From NCBI RefSeq assembly GCF_009856445.1, contig NZ_WMFA01000002.1:806001-870000 (forward strand): 64,000 bases of DNA, read 5' to 3'. Positions 47,609 through 57,912 of the stretch are shown one piece after another. The notes under the pieces were generated by a model. It worked only from the letters and a program-made list of their open reading frames with translations. It was not told the DNA's origin and did no database searches. Source of the stretch: Halobacillus litoralis. Its GTDB lineage: Bacteria; Bacillota; Bacilli; Bacillales; Halobacillaceae. A program made the translations under genes and the position numbers. Every line of letters begins with the position of its first letter. Within the stretch, counting starts at the first letter, position 1.

Positions 47609-49563
47609 TTACGTTGACGAAAGATTTTGACCAATGCTCCTTATTTGCTCAATGCTTTCCGGGTTGACAAGTGCACTCAAGTCACCGGAAGGGTGGTTCA
47701 AGTATGCGGATTTGATGGCACGTCTCATCACCTTGGCATTTCTTGTTTTAGGCAGGTCATCGACCACAAAGATTTTTTTCGGGGAGAGAGCCTTCCCTAG
47801 TTTTTGATTCAGAATCATCGTTAACTCTTCTGTTAGATCTTTTGTAGGCTTGGTATCGTTAAGGACGACGAAAGCAATGGGTTCTTCTCCCTTTATCTCA
47901 TGAGGGACTCCGATAACTCCGGCTTCTATAACTGATGTATGTTTAACGAGAACAGACTCGACTTCCGTCGGACCTAGACGCTTTCCAGCAACGTTCAAAA
48001 CGTCATCAGATCGTCCGGTAATCGTATAGAATCCTTCATCGTCTTTAATCACCCAATCCCCATGCACCCACGTATCATTGAAGCGGCTCCAATATGTCTT
48101 TTCATAACGCGCACCGTCTTTAAAAAAACTCTTCGTCATCCCTACCCACGGGGATTTGATTACCAGTTCGCCAACTTCATTGATGAGGGGCTCTCCTTTT
48201 TCACCATACACATCAACATCCATACCTGGAAGAGCAGCATTGAAGGTTACCGGTTGAATCGGTTTGACAAGTACATTCCCAAGGATTCCACCTGAGACTT
48301 CTGTTCCTCCTGAATAGTTAAAAATGGGAACTCGTGAATCTCCCGCATGTTTAAAAAGCCAATGCCAAGGCTCCGGATTCCATGGTTCACCTGTCGATCC
48401 AATAAGCTTCAAGGATTGAAGGTCATGTTTCTCCAGCCAGTCTTTCCCGTGCTTCATCATTGTTCTGACTAGAGTCGGGGATATTCCTAAATGGGTCACT
48501 TGATATTTCTCTACAAGCTTCCATAAACGGTCGGGTTCTGGATAATCAGGAGTACCTTCGAACATTACGATGGAAGCCCCATTAACTAATCCTCCATACA
48601 CGAGGAAAGGTCCCATCATCCACCCCATATCTGTGTACCAGAATAACGTATCTTTATTTGTGACATCCATGCAGATGCCAGCATCAAAGGCAGCCTTAAC
48701 AGGAAAGCCTGCATGAGTATGGACTGCTCCTTTTGGTAGACCCGTCGTTCCAGAAGTGTAAATGAGAATAAAAGGATCATTCGCTTTTTTACTTTCGTCT
48801 TGTAAGTGGCTTTATTCTTTCTCAAATCACTCCAGCGAACATCACGAGGTTGTTTATATTCCATTTCCACTCCTGTCCGTTCTACGACGAAAACATGCTC
48901 TAAAGAAGGGCATTGATCTGCCACAAGGTCCGCCTCTTCTTTCATTAGCACCGTTTTTCCTCTACGGTAAAAAGCATCAGCTGTTATCAGCGCTTTCGAA
49001 TGACTTGCATGAATTCTTGTAGTGACGGCATCAGCTTTGTAACCAGAGAAGGCAGGAGAGAAGATTGCACCGATCTTTGAGATGGCCAGCATAGCAATGA
49101 GGGTCTCAGGGAGCATGGGCAGATACAAAGTAACAATATCCCCTTCTGTAATTCCATAGCTCTCAAGACCATAAGAGACAGCATCCACTTCCTTTTGCAA
49201 ATCTTTAAAAGAGTAGGAGGCTGTTTGGCCATTATCTCCTTCCCAGTATAGAGCGATATCATTTTCTTTAGAAGGATGACTCGCCCATCGATCCAGCGCT
49301 AAGTGAGCAACATTCAACTCTCCACCTTCAAACCATACAGGATACATAGGCCCATGTGTTTGATCCAGCACCTGCTTATAAGGGGTGTACCACTCGATAT
49401 CAAGCTCTTTCACTACTTCTTCCCAAAACCATTCGATATCATCGATCGATTTAAAGTGAAAGTCATCATAGCAGGTGTAGCCATGCTTTTTCATCCATTG
49501 GAATAATCGTGTTGCTTCTTTATATTCTGCGGTAGGAATCCATGCGTTGTTGTATGAAGTCAT
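47609..49563 (-). pseudogene. Acetyl-CoA synthetase-like acyl-CoA ligase, broken by a frameshift
   Basis: Two frames together encode an acyl-CoA synthetase of about 651 residues. The first half runs from 49563 (MTSYNNAWIPTAEYKEATR) and leaves homology near KNKATYK; the second resumes in another frame with DESKKANDPF, then YTSGTTGLPKGAVHTH. Loss of one G at about 48798-48799 explains the shift: restoring it gives a continuous frame. The rest is well conserved (DMGWMMGPFLVYGG, STGEPWNPEPW, YSGGTEVSGG, and the PKTRNAKVMRR acetylation-type lysine motif). It is convergent to the yng operon. Either a recent pseudogene or a sequencing error; a programmed frameshift is unlikely because no slippery site stands out. 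Confidence 0.85.
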
Positions 49564-49669
49564 GAACGTTCCTCCTTTTTCAGAATGTTCTTGTTTTTAT
49601 TATAACGGAATCGTTCATTCGATTGAATTGATGGAAAGATAGAAATATTGTCGAACATTGCAAATTTCG

Positions 49670-49698
49670 TGAAACTTTAATAGAGTTGTAATCGTTAT
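49670..49698 (+). promoter_or_regulatory. Sigma-W-type promoter of floT
   Basis: TGAAAC (49670-49675), 17 bases, then CGTTAT. This matches the sigma-W pattern TGAAAC-N16/17-CGTA with one change. The floT (yuaG) operon of B. subtilis is controlled by sigma W, the envelope-stress sigma factor. Confidence 0.65.
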
Positions 49699-49753
49699 GT
49701 AATATAACCCCTTTTGTTACATACATAGGGAATATAAAAAGAGGAGTGATCAT

Positions 49754-51253
49754 TTGTTTGAAGGTGCTTTACTGTTAGTCATTTTAGGAGTGATTGGAGC
49801 GGTGGTGCTTGTTGGTGGAATCATTACTTTCATCATCTTCCGCATGCGTTATAAGACGGCCAGTTCTAACGAAGCATTGATTGTCACGGGACCAAAACTT
49901 GGAGATCCAGAACAAGAGAAGAACGTATTTGAAGACGATAACGGACGGTCGGTCAAAATTATTCGTGGCGGGGGGTACCGCCTGCGAATGTTTCAGACGG
50001 CAACACCGATTGATTTGACATCCTTTCAGCTGCAGGTCAACTCAGACAAAGCCTACACAAAGGAAGGTATTCCAGTTAGAGTTGCCAGTACTGCTGTGAT
50101 CAGTATTGGTAGTGAGCTTGAGATCATGGCCAATTTTGCTGAGAAATTCCTGGGTAAAAAACAGAAAGAAAGAGAATCGGAATTGAAAGATGTGCTGAAT
50201 GGTCATTTACGTTCCATCATCGCATCGCTTCCTATTGAAAAAATCTATAATGATTTCAAAGAAGTCAACACACAGGTGAAAAAAATCGCTGAATCCGATT
50301 TAAAAGGCATGGGCTTTGAAATTACTTCTTTCGCATTGAATGATGTGGAGGACGTGGATGTTGAGAATGGATACATCGACGCACTCGGCCGTCCTCATAT
50401 TGCTGAAGTGCAAAAGAAAGCGAACATGGCAGAATCCGATGCAACGAAAGAAACACGCATTTACCAGGCGAAAAACGACCAGGAAGCACAGGATGAAGAA
50501 AATCGTCGTTTGACTGCGGTTGCGGCATCTACGAAAGAAAAAGACATCAAAGAAGCGGAATTCCAGACGGAAACCAACCGAGCCAAAGCTAACGCAGACC
50601 AAGCAGGAGAATTAGAGAGGCAGAAACTTGCCCAGCAGATTAAGGAAGAAGAATTAAAGGTTCAATACATTGAGAAGCAAAGAGCGGTCGAGTTGGAAGA
50701 AGAAGAGAACAAGCGACGCCGTTCGATCGCTGATGCTGAAGCTTACGAAGTGACTAAACGGTCGCAGGCAGAAGCCGATAATGAACGTATCAAAGGGGAA
50801 TCCCAAGCGGAAGTCATTCGTCAGCGAGGAATGGCTGAAGCGGAATCGAAAGAGCGTATGGCTAAAGCGATGGAACATTATGGTGAAGCGGCTATTATGG
50901 AAATGCTCATTAAAGTATTGCCTGACTATGCAGAAAAAGTCTCCGCACCTATTAGTCAAATTAAGGATATGAAGGTTATTGATATGGGCGGTAGCGATTC
51001 ACGTGGAGGTTCTGCGAAAGTAGCGAACAGTGTGACTTCGACTATGCTTGGCATCCAGGAATCTTTAAAAGAAACGACAGGCATGGATCTGAAAGCGATG
51101 CTTGAAAGCTATGTATCAAGAGGAGCTGTCAATGAATTTGGACAAAACAACAATTCTGATCATGAATGGAAGGAAGCGGCTGCTACGAAAGAAGAGCAGG
51201 AGAATAATGAGGAAGAATCCTCGATTCCAGAAGGTCAGGAAGAAGAAAAATGA
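49754..51253 (+). CDS. floT: Flotillin-like protein FloT
   Basis: The 499-residue membrane protein has an N-terminal hairpin or anchor (residues 5-30), an SPFH/PHB domain (about 40-210, with SNEALIVTGPKLG and KIIRGGGYRLRMFQ), a long Glu/Ala/Lys-rich coiled coil (210-410) and a C-terminal IMEMLIKVLPDYAEKV block. FloT organises membrane microdomains. The tail (residues 455-499) is very acidic. TTG at 49754 follows GAGGAG. In B. subtilis an NfeD-type partner (YuaF) precedes it; none is present here. A sigma-W-like promoter lies upstream. Confidence 0.92.
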   Translation: MFEGALLLVILGVIGAVVLVGGIITFIIFRMRYKTASSNEALIVTGPKLGDPEQEKNVFEDDNGRSVKIIRGGGYRLRMFQTATPIDLTSFQLQVNSDKAYTKEGIPVRVASTAVISIGSELEIMANFAEKFLGKKQKERESELKDVLNGHLRSIIASLPIEKIYNDFKEVNTQVKKIAESDLKGMGFEITSFALNDVEDVDVENGYIDALGRPHIAEVQKKANMAESDATKETRIYQAKNDQEAQDEENRRLTAVAASTKEKDIKEAEFQTETNRAKANADQAGELERQKLAQQIKEEELKVQYIEKQRAVELEEEENKRRRSIADAEAYEVTKRSQAEADNERIKGESQAEVIRQRGMAEAESKERMAKAMEHYGEAAIMEMLIKVLPDYAEKVSAPISQIKDMKVIDMGGSDSRGGSAKVANSVTSTMLGIQESLKETTGMDLKAMLESYVSRGAVNEFGQNNNSDHEWKEAAATKEEQENNEEESSIPEGQEEEK

Positions 51254-51259
51254 TTGCTC

Positions 51260-51294
51260 GGCCTGCAGGACTTGTTGTTCTGCAGGCTTTTATT
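51260..51294 (+). terminator. Rho-independent terminator after floT
   Basis: The arms GCCTGCAGGA and TTCTGCAGGC with a short loop, then TTTTATT. Confidence 0.8.
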
Positions 51295-51543
51295 GTAAAG
51301 TAGGTTTGAAGCGTTCTTCATTTGGGGTAAATAGGTTTGAGGTCTCACAAGCATATCTCTACATAGAATCGACGGTTTAACAAAGAATTAATTGTTTCAA
51401 AATTAAATTAATGGTAAAGTCAAAAACGTAGAGACCTTGACTTTGTCCGTCTTCGAACGATGAACGATTAGTAAGGAGATAGAATAGTCATTAGAGTCAT
51501 TCTATTTTGGAATACGAGTATGCAAGACGTAACTAGGAGGTAG

Positions 51544-52695
<1,152 letters not shown>

Positions 52696-52708
52696 GGAGT
52701 TTTCCGCT

Positions 52709-53872
52709 TTGAAAATCGCCATCATTACAGAAACATTCCTACCATCAACAGATGGAGTCGTCACTCGATTAAAAGAGTCCATCAAATACTTGAGAAGCCA
52801 AGATCATGAAGTCGTCGTCATTGCTCCAGACTTTGGTGTGACGGAATATGAAGGGGCGGTCGTCGAAGGGGTCAAAACGACAAGAATGCCTTTTTACAGG
52901 TATCGAGAATTCAGTTTACCACAACGGAGGGTCAAGGATTTGTTACAAAAACATGATCCTGACCTCGTCCATGTGGTGAATCCTGCTCTCGTAGGGGTAT
53001 CAGGCGTCTATTACGCTGATAAACTGAACTATCCACTAATTGCTTCTTATCACACTCACGTCCCTAAATACTTGGATTACTATCGTTTATATCCATTCAA
53101 GCCTCTTGTATGGTGGTATTTTAGAAAATTACACAACTATGCAGATGTGAATTTGTGTACTTCAAGAGCCATTAAGACAGAGCTGGATGAGAAGAACTTT
53201 CATAATGTGAGTGTATGGGACCGTGGGGTGGCTGTTGATCACTACCACCCTCGGCATAAAAACGAACAAATGAGAGACCGCCTATCTGCCGGCAGGAAAG
53301 AGAACAAGCTTCTTGTTTTTGTCGGCCGGCTGGCTCCTGAAAAAGAAATTCATAAAATTAAGCCCTTGTTGGAACAGAGGAAGGATATCTCTCTTGCCAT
53401 CGTTGGAGATGGTCCTGTGAAAGGTGAATTAGAAGAAACTTTCAAAGGTACCAATACAGTGTTTACCGGACTAATGCACGGAGAAGAGCTTGCTCAAGCT
53501 TTCGCTTCTTCTGATGCACTTATTTTTCCATCAGTCACAGAAACGCTTGGCCTTGTCATCCTGGAATCTATGGCTTCTGGTCTGCCTGTCATCGCAGCAA
53601 AAAGCGGTCCGACCATGGAGCAAGTGGAAGATGGCAAAACCGGACTATTGTTTGAAAATGAGAACACGCACAGCATGATTCAAGCGATTGAAAGACTGGA
53701 AGATGAGGAGTTGTATCAGACACTTTGTAAAAATGCACGTCAAGAAGCAGAAAAGTATAGCTGGCAAAAACCTTCCGAGCAGATCCTCGAATATTATTAC
53801 AAGACGTTAAAGGTCTTCGATGAGCAAGCAGCAACAACGTCAAAAAAATCAAAGGTTAAAGTCACAGAGTAA
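52709..53872 (+). CDS. GT4 glycosyltransferase, probable sulfoquinovosyltransferase (SqdX/SQD2-like)
   Basis: The 387-residue GT4-family protein starts KIAIITETFLPSTDGVVTRL after a TTG. It has YHTHVPKYLDYYR, the acceptor-side LCTSRAIKTEL, VGRLAPEKEI, VGDGPVKGELEE and the E-x7-E motif ETLGLVILE. These blocks match SqdX/SQD2, which transfers sulfoquinovose to diacylglycerol; related GT4 enzymes act on other lipid acceptors, so the assignment rests on the pairing with sqdB. AAGGAG overlaps the sqdB stop. The upstream-extended frame from 52607 lies inside sqdB and is not used. The stop lies in a terminator. Confidence 0.82.
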   Translation: MKIAIITETFLPSTDGVVTRLKESIKYLRSQDHEVVVIAPDFGVTEYEGAVVEGVKTTRMPFYRYREFSLPQRRVKDLLQKHDPDLVHVVNPALVGVSGVYYADKLNYPLIASYHTHVPKYLDYYRLYPFKPLVWWYFRKLHNYADVNLCTSRAIKTELDEKNFHNVSVWDRGVAVDHYHPRHKNEQMRDRLSAGRKENKLLVFVGRLAPEKEIHKIKPLLEQRKDISLAIVGDGPVKGELEETFKGTNTVFTGLMHGEELAQAFASSDALIFPSVTETLGLVILESMASGLPVIAAKSGPTMEQVEDGKTGLLFENENTHSMIQAIERLEDEELYQTLCKNARQEAEKYSWQKPSEQILEYYYKTLKVFDEQAATTSKKSKVKVTE

Positions 53873-53893
53873 ATACTCTGTGACTTTTCTTTT
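53858..53893 (+). terminator. Rho-independent terminator after the glycosyltransferase gene
   Basis: The arms AAAGTCACAGAGTA and TACTCTGTGACTTT with two A between; the stop codon is in the left arm. TCTTTTC follows. Confidence 0.9.
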
Positions 53894-53903
53894 CGTTTGT
53901 CTA

Positions 53904-53921
53904 CATAGTAGTAACTCCAAA
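53904..53921 (+). repeat. Dispersed repeat, copy 5 (short, degenerate)
   Basis: CATAGTAGTAACTCCAAA differs from the family core by two bases. It lies 32 bases behind the glycosyltransferase stop and about 80 bases before copy 2. Confidence 0.6.
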
Positions 53922-53989
53922 ACACCGCAACACACCAAATGAGAACAGATGTTCTGACCCCCGTAAAATCAGCACATTTTAGCTCTTTT

Positions 53990-54107
53990 TCTATTCATAC
54001 TTAGTAGTAACTCCGAAATATTGTAAAAAAAACAATCAATAAAACGCTAGCCATTTTCCAGAATAACAGAAACCTAGATGGTCATTTATTTTATACACAG
54101 CAGAAGA
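53990..54107 (+). repeat. Dispersed repeat, copy 2 (long form)
   Basis: Core TTAGTAGTAACTCCGAA at 54001-54017, then an A-rich stretch and downstream similarity to copy 1 (23971-24110), in the same orientation relative to the core. Confidence 0.65.
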
Positions 54108-54810
54108 GGGGAGACAGTACGAAAATTGTCATGGTCTCTAGAGAAAAATGTGAATTTTTATTTAGACTTAACCAGTTGTATTGCCGTGATCGTATGTATA
54201 CATAAGCCTTTAGCCAAAGGTCTGAGGATTCAATAGATGTAAGGGCTTTATTATATAACATTCAAATAAATGAGAGACACTGAACATAAATGTTAGATAG
54301 TCATCATGTTAGTTTAGAAAATAGTCCAATGAACCAGTTTTTGAGGACAAAGAAAAAGTAAGGTGTAATAAATTTTTACGCTGGATATTAAAAAGTCAGT
54401 TTAAAAGTTTAAAAAGCTTCGGTGTAGATTCAGTAAAAAAAATTACAGCCGTTAAGAAAGTTAAAATTTTTTGGTGATACAAATGTGTTTATAATAAATC
54501 ATTAGTGCAACCAATAAAGATCCTAAAAAGTTCATGTTGAAATCCGTTCATTTTTTATTTTGTCTCAGTATCATAAGTATACTTAATAAGTGAGATAAAA
54601 TATCCATTTCTTGAATGACTCAGTATAATAAATATTATGTAAACTAGAATTAAAAATAAAAATACATAGTCTATTGATCATACTTAACCTCTTTTATTCC
54701 AGGATCCCCTACGCCCTCAAATCTTAATTGAATAAAAAGAATAAGCGTTTCTAAGAACCTGTTCTAAAACTTCGTTATCCTATTTTGACTCAGTTGTTTT
54801 TCATACAAAT

Positions 54811-54880
54811 ATGCAGCGATCTGATTAACGGTTGTTTCACACTGAAAAGCTGCTTCTTTGTTCAATCAGATCGCTGCTTT
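54811..54880 (-). terminator. Inverted repeat at the end of the potassium channel gene
   Basis: GCAGCGATCTGATT and its complement AATCAGATCGCTGC form 14-base arms separated by about 33 bases; the channel stop lies in one arm. No T run follows on the minus strand, so termination is uncertain. Confidence 0.5.
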
Positions 54881-55852
54881 CTCGAAACGCTTCAATTGTT
54901 CAGAAGTTGCGAAAACAATTAACAAATCATTCTCTTGAAACGTTTCGTCTCCTTCTGGATTACTTATAATTCTGTCCTTCCGTTTTATTGCAACGATATT
55001 AACACCATAAATTCTTCTTATATCCGATTCTTTTAATGTTTGATTCAATAATGGCGAATCTTTAGGAATGTGAATTTCTTCAATGTTGTAATCATTGAGG
55101 GTGTCATGGAGAATTGTTTCAACGTAATCAACGCTTACCGGTTTTGTAATCGCCGTTGCCATACGTTTTCCTCCTATATTGGAGGTGTTGATCACTTTAT
55201 CGGCTCCTGCTCGATAAAGCTTTTCTTCTGAAAAATCTCTTTCTGCTCTAACAACTGTATAAAGAGACGGATTCATCCCTTTTACTGTCAAAGTTATAAA
55301 AACGTTATCTGCATCATCAGGAAGAGTGACAATCATACCCTTAGCCCTGTCAACGCCAGCCTGAATCAATACACGATCCTCCGTGGCGTTTCCTTTAACG
55401 TATAGGACATCTTCAGGTAATTCATTTATGACATTCTCATCATTCTCAATAACAACCAATGGTTGATTCTCATGCCGTAATTGTTGAAAAACCTGCTGTC
55501 CCACGCGGCCGTAACCACACAATATAATATGTTGATGCAGATCTTGTATCTTTAATCTCATTCTCCTCTTCCTCACTTCACTTGATAGTTTACCGCCTAT
55601 AATGGCGCCTGCCAGTTGAGCTAACATGTAAGTTGTCAGACTTATGGCACTCGGAATTAAGACTAAGGTAAGGATTTTTCCTCCTGTTGATTCCGGCGAA
55701 ATGTCTCCATAACCAATAGTTAACACGGATACAATGGTCAGCCATAAGGAATCAAAGAATGCCAATTGTTCGAAAAACATATACCCGAAGATTCCTAGGG
55801 ATATTAAAATGTGCAAGAGGATAATCGAAACCACAATTTTTCTGTATTCCAT
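54866..55852 (-). CDS. Potassium channel with RCK domain (YugO/MthK type)
   Basis: The 328-residue protein has two membrane helices around a K+ selectivity filter (TIGYGD, residues 45-50) and a cytoplasmic RCK region with a Rossmann TrkA-N domain (CGYGRVGQQVFQQL, from about 115) and TrkA-C (from about 240). It is a ligand-gated K+ channel similar to B. subtilis YugO. No internal restart near the RCK region was checked in detail, though MthK-type genes often have one. The gene is divergent from the YycO-like gene. Confidence 0.92.
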   Translation of the reverse strand: MEYRKIVVSIILLHILISLGIFGYMFFEQLAFFDSLWLTIVSVLTIGYGDISPESTGGKILTLVLIPSAISLTTYMLAQLAGAIIGGKLSSEVRKRRMRLKIQDLHQHIILCGYGRVGQQVFQQLRHENQPLVVIENDENVINELPEDVLYVKGNATEDRVLIQAGVDRAKGMIVTLPDDADNVFITLTVKGMNPSLYTVVRAERDFSEEKLYRAGADKVINTSNIGGKRMATAITKPVSVDYVETILHDTLNDYNIEEIHIPKDSPLLNQTLKESDIRRIYGVNIVAIKRKDRIISNPEGDETFQENDLLIVFATSEQLKRFEKAAI

Positions 55853-56017
55853 TAACTCACCTCTTCTGAGACCCTGAGATTAGACCTACTTCTCAATCAT
55901 ACCAATATTCTTAGTAAGAATCCCACTTCGCAACATTTAATTTTGACGATTTGTCATGATTGTAAAAAGCGATTCAACTGAATCCTGTTCGAATTGTTCG
56001 TAAGCACCCCTCAGAAT

Positions 56018-56031
56018 CGAACATATGTTCT
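56018..56031. promoter_or_regulatory. LexA box upstream of the YycO-like gene
   Basis: CGAAC-ATAT-GTTCT matches the Bacillus consensus CGAACATATGTTCG at 13 of 14 positions. It lies 99 bases before the YycO-like start and 166 bases before the divergent channel gene, upstream of any clear promoter, so the target is uncertain. Confidence 0.6.
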
Positions 56032-56116
56032 TGAGTGTGAAAAATAGCACTTCCTCTTTGTTTTTTTCTGAAATTTTAGCTAGGATAAAGATATAAGTAG
56101 ACAAAGGAAGATGTAT

Positions 56117-56656
56117 ATGAAGAAATTGTTTCTTTTTATAAGTACTTTATTTTTCGCATGGATGATAAAGCCCAAGAAAGTCCTTGCACCTCTGAAACAA
56201 GAACATGAACACCTTTATCCAGGTACAAACCTAACCATTATACCAGGGGATTTGCTGTTTTCTCCAATAGGAAAAAAAGAATCGCGTTATATAGGACATG
56301 TTGGGATTGTAACCAAAAATAATACAGTCATTCATTCCATTCCTTCAGGAGTCATACAAAATCAAATGGAAGCTTATTTCAACAAATTCAGCAATATACG
56401 CATCTATTCAGCCCTTGATACTAAATCTGGAGAGGCTGCTGCTGATTACGCGGTAAAGCTTCAAAAAGAGAACCCTATGGCCACCTATAAAATATGGACG
56501 CCTATAGGCAGGACGAACGTGGAGCAATATTGTACAAAGATCGTGTGGCAAGCTTACCAATTTGGTGCAGGTGTCAATTTGGGTAAGGTTTCTCCTTATG
56601 CAAAATCTGTCCATCCTGAGCGGTTAAAAGATCGCAGGTATCTATTTAAGAAATAA
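56117..56656 (+). CDS. YycO-like papain-fold (NlpC/P60 permuted) enzyme
   Basis: The 179-residue protein starts with a hydrophobic signal or anchor (residues 3-18) followed by a domain with a His in GDLLFSPIGKKESRYIGHVGIV (blocks) and a Cys in QYCTKIVWQAY, in the order expected for YiiX/YycO-type permuted NlpC/P60 enzymes. These cut amide bonds in peptidoglycan or other targets; the substrate is unknown. ATG at 56117 is preferred because AAAGGAAG ends six bases before it; the ATG at 56111 touches the site. A LexA box lies upstream. Confidence 0.8.
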   Translation: MKKLFLFISTLFFAWMIKPKKVLAPLKQEHEHLYPGTNLTIIPGDLLFSPIGKKESRYIGHVGIVTKNNTVIHSIPSGVIQNQMEAYFNKFSNIRIYSALDTKSGEAAADYAVKLQKENPMATYKIWTPIGRTNVEQYCTKIVWQAYQFGAGVNLGKVSPYAKSVHPERLKDRRYLFKK

Positions 56657-56694
56657 AACACGCTCATCCTTATCTATTGGATGAGCGTGTTAAA
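56655..56694. terminator. Bidirectional terminator
   Basis: The arms AACACGCTCATCC and GGATGAGCGTGTT around a 9-base loop, between the convergent YycO-like and exonuclease genes. Confidence 0.8.
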
Positions 56695-57605
56695 TATTGA
56701 TGGAAATCGGATTCTGAAATAATTTCAATGGGATATCCCTGGCTTAGCAGTGTTTCTGCTCTCTCGAGTTTACTTGTTTTTTTGCCATTTTTATATCCTT
56801 CGAACGTTTGTTCGCCAACAACTACAAAGTTTGTATTGGATTCAATCGAAGTATGAAGTTGTGCACCTAAATCAACGACTTTTTGGCTAGCTTCATCCCT
56901 TTTCATTTCTTTTAACTTTCCAGTGAATACAATAGCCGCATTATAAAAAGGGTGTCTGGGATCAAACTGTTGGGTTGCTGCTACATAGGAAGAGGGATGT
57001 ACTTTTTTAACCCGTTTCTTCTTATTTATTCTTGCAGGCTCATAGCCCCCATCAAACATCATCCCATTCGTTGTCCCTGTCTTTTCTATAAGGTCCTTAG
57101 CATCAGTTGCTCCAAGTTCTTCTTTCGCTGACATAAGGATATGCGCAGAAGCTTTCGCGTCTTCTAACGCATGGTGGTGACTGAATGTAAAACCAAGATG
57201 ACTGGAGACAATGTTCAACTTGTATCTCGGCAGCTGCCACGTTTTCTTGGATATATTGACGGTGCAATTATAGGCAAGCATCGGGTAGCTTAGGTTGTAT
57301 TGATCTAAAACCGCACGCAGCACCCCCATATCGAACTGAGCATTATGAGCAACGACAAACTTCCCTTCCAGCCAAGACCTGATCTCGCGCTCCCATAACA
57401 CATCAAACTCCTCAGCGTCCTGAACGTCGCTTTTAGTTATGCCGTGTACACGGATATTGATAGGAGCGAAATAGTTTTTCTGTGGTTTCACTAACCTGTA
57501 ATATTCTCTTTTTATACGGCCCTGCTCATATTCCACCATACCAATGGAACAAACAGAACCTCTTGAAGCATTTGCTGTCTCAAAATCAAGAGCTACAAAA
57601 TTCAT
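56670..57605 (-). CDS. DnaQ-like 3'-5' exonuclease with C-terminal BRCT domain
   Basis: The 311-residue protein has an N-terminal DEDDh exonuclease (residues 1-165: VALDFETANASRGSVCSIG with Asp/Glu, VAHNAQFD, and HHALEDAKAS with the catalytic His and Asp) and a C-terminal BRCT domain (about 215-305: IVFTGKLKEMKRDEASQKV, TNFVVVGEQTFEGYKNGKKTSKLERAE). Such fusions resemble the exonuclease domain of PolC plus a ligase-like BRCT. A role in DNA repair is likely, but the specific pathway is not visible. Its stop lies in the shared terminator. Confidence 0.9.
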   Translation of the reverse strand: MNFVALDFETANASRGSVCSIGMVEYEQGRIKREYYRLVKPQKNYFAPINIRVHGITKSDVQDAEEFDVLWEREIRSWLEGKFVVAHNAQFDMGVLRAVLDQYNLSYPMLAYNCTVNISKKTWQLPRYKLNIVSSHLGFTFSHHHALEDAKASAHILMSAKEELGATDAKDLIEKTGTTNGMMFDGGYEPARINKKKRVKKVHPSSYVAATQQFDPRHPFYNAAIVFTGKLKEMKRDEASQKVVDLGAQLHTSIESNTNFVVVGEQTFEGYKNGKKTSKLERAETLLSQGYPIEIISESDFHQYLTRSSNR

Positions 57606-57755
57606 GTCGATCTCCTTTATTTATAGTCTTATCTTTATAATAAATGGGCGACCATTGGCTCGTCTATTGTAAAGGCTTGCCTTTCAAAATTAATCTAATG
57701 ACGGAATATTCCTCGTTTAAAAAGCAAAAGATAGTACCCAAGGAGGCGTCTAAAG

Positions 57756-57866
57756 ATGGCTTTTGATTATGCAGAACTGCCGAAAGAAAAACTGCAAAAG
57801 GTAAAAGAGCTTGAAACACAATTGAGTGTTGTTTTAATCGCCTACGATGCCAAGTATAAAGATTAA
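57756..57866 (+). CDS. 36-residue conserved-looking small protein
   Basis: The short frame MAFDYAELPKEKLQKVKELE and a hydrophobic tail (SVVLIAYDAKYKD) follows a strong AAGGAGG and precedes a strong terminator, so it is probably expressed. Amphipathic helix is likely. I do not recognise it with certainty; similar tiny proteins occur in Bacillaceae. Confidence 0.65.
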   Translation: MAFDYAELPKEKLQKVKELETQLSVVLIAYDAKYKD

Positions 57867-57868
57867 AT

Positions 57869-57896
57869 AAAAGACGCCGAACCCGGCGTCTTTTTG
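57869..57896 (+). terminator. Terminator after the small gene
   Basis: The arms AAAGACGCCG and CGGCGTCTTT around AACC, then TTTGTTT. Confidence 0.9.
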
Positions 57897-57912
57897 TTTA
57901 ATATGCATGTCG

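Larger units (their letters stand above)
53894..54865. other. AT-rich gene-poor region
   Basis: Almost 1 kb with no frame above 60 codons. It holds two repeat copies (53904 and 53990-54107), a LexA-box-like palindrome AGAAC-AGAT-GTTCT at 53942-53955, and a weak possible small frame from TTG 54126 to 54233 (35 residues with a hydrophobic middle, GAGGGGAG eleven bases upstream) that I do not call. The rest is AT-rich without recognisable motif; it may be decayed sequence. Confidence 0.6.

Noticed and set aside
48616-48670. Programmed frameshift in the acyl-CoA synthetase
   Set aside because: The two frames overlap, but no slippery heptamer with a downstream structure stands out, and a single lost G explains the shift more simply.
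51479-51505. Attenuator hairpin before sqdB
   Set aside because: The stem ATAGAAT/ATTCTAT is only seven A/T-rich pairs and is not stable enough to call.
54126-54233. Possible 35-residue gene starting with TTG
   Set aside because: A GAGGGGAG lies eleven bases upstream and the middle is hydrophobic, but the start is weak, no terminator follows and the composition matches the surrounding AT-rich region. Mentioned in the region note only.
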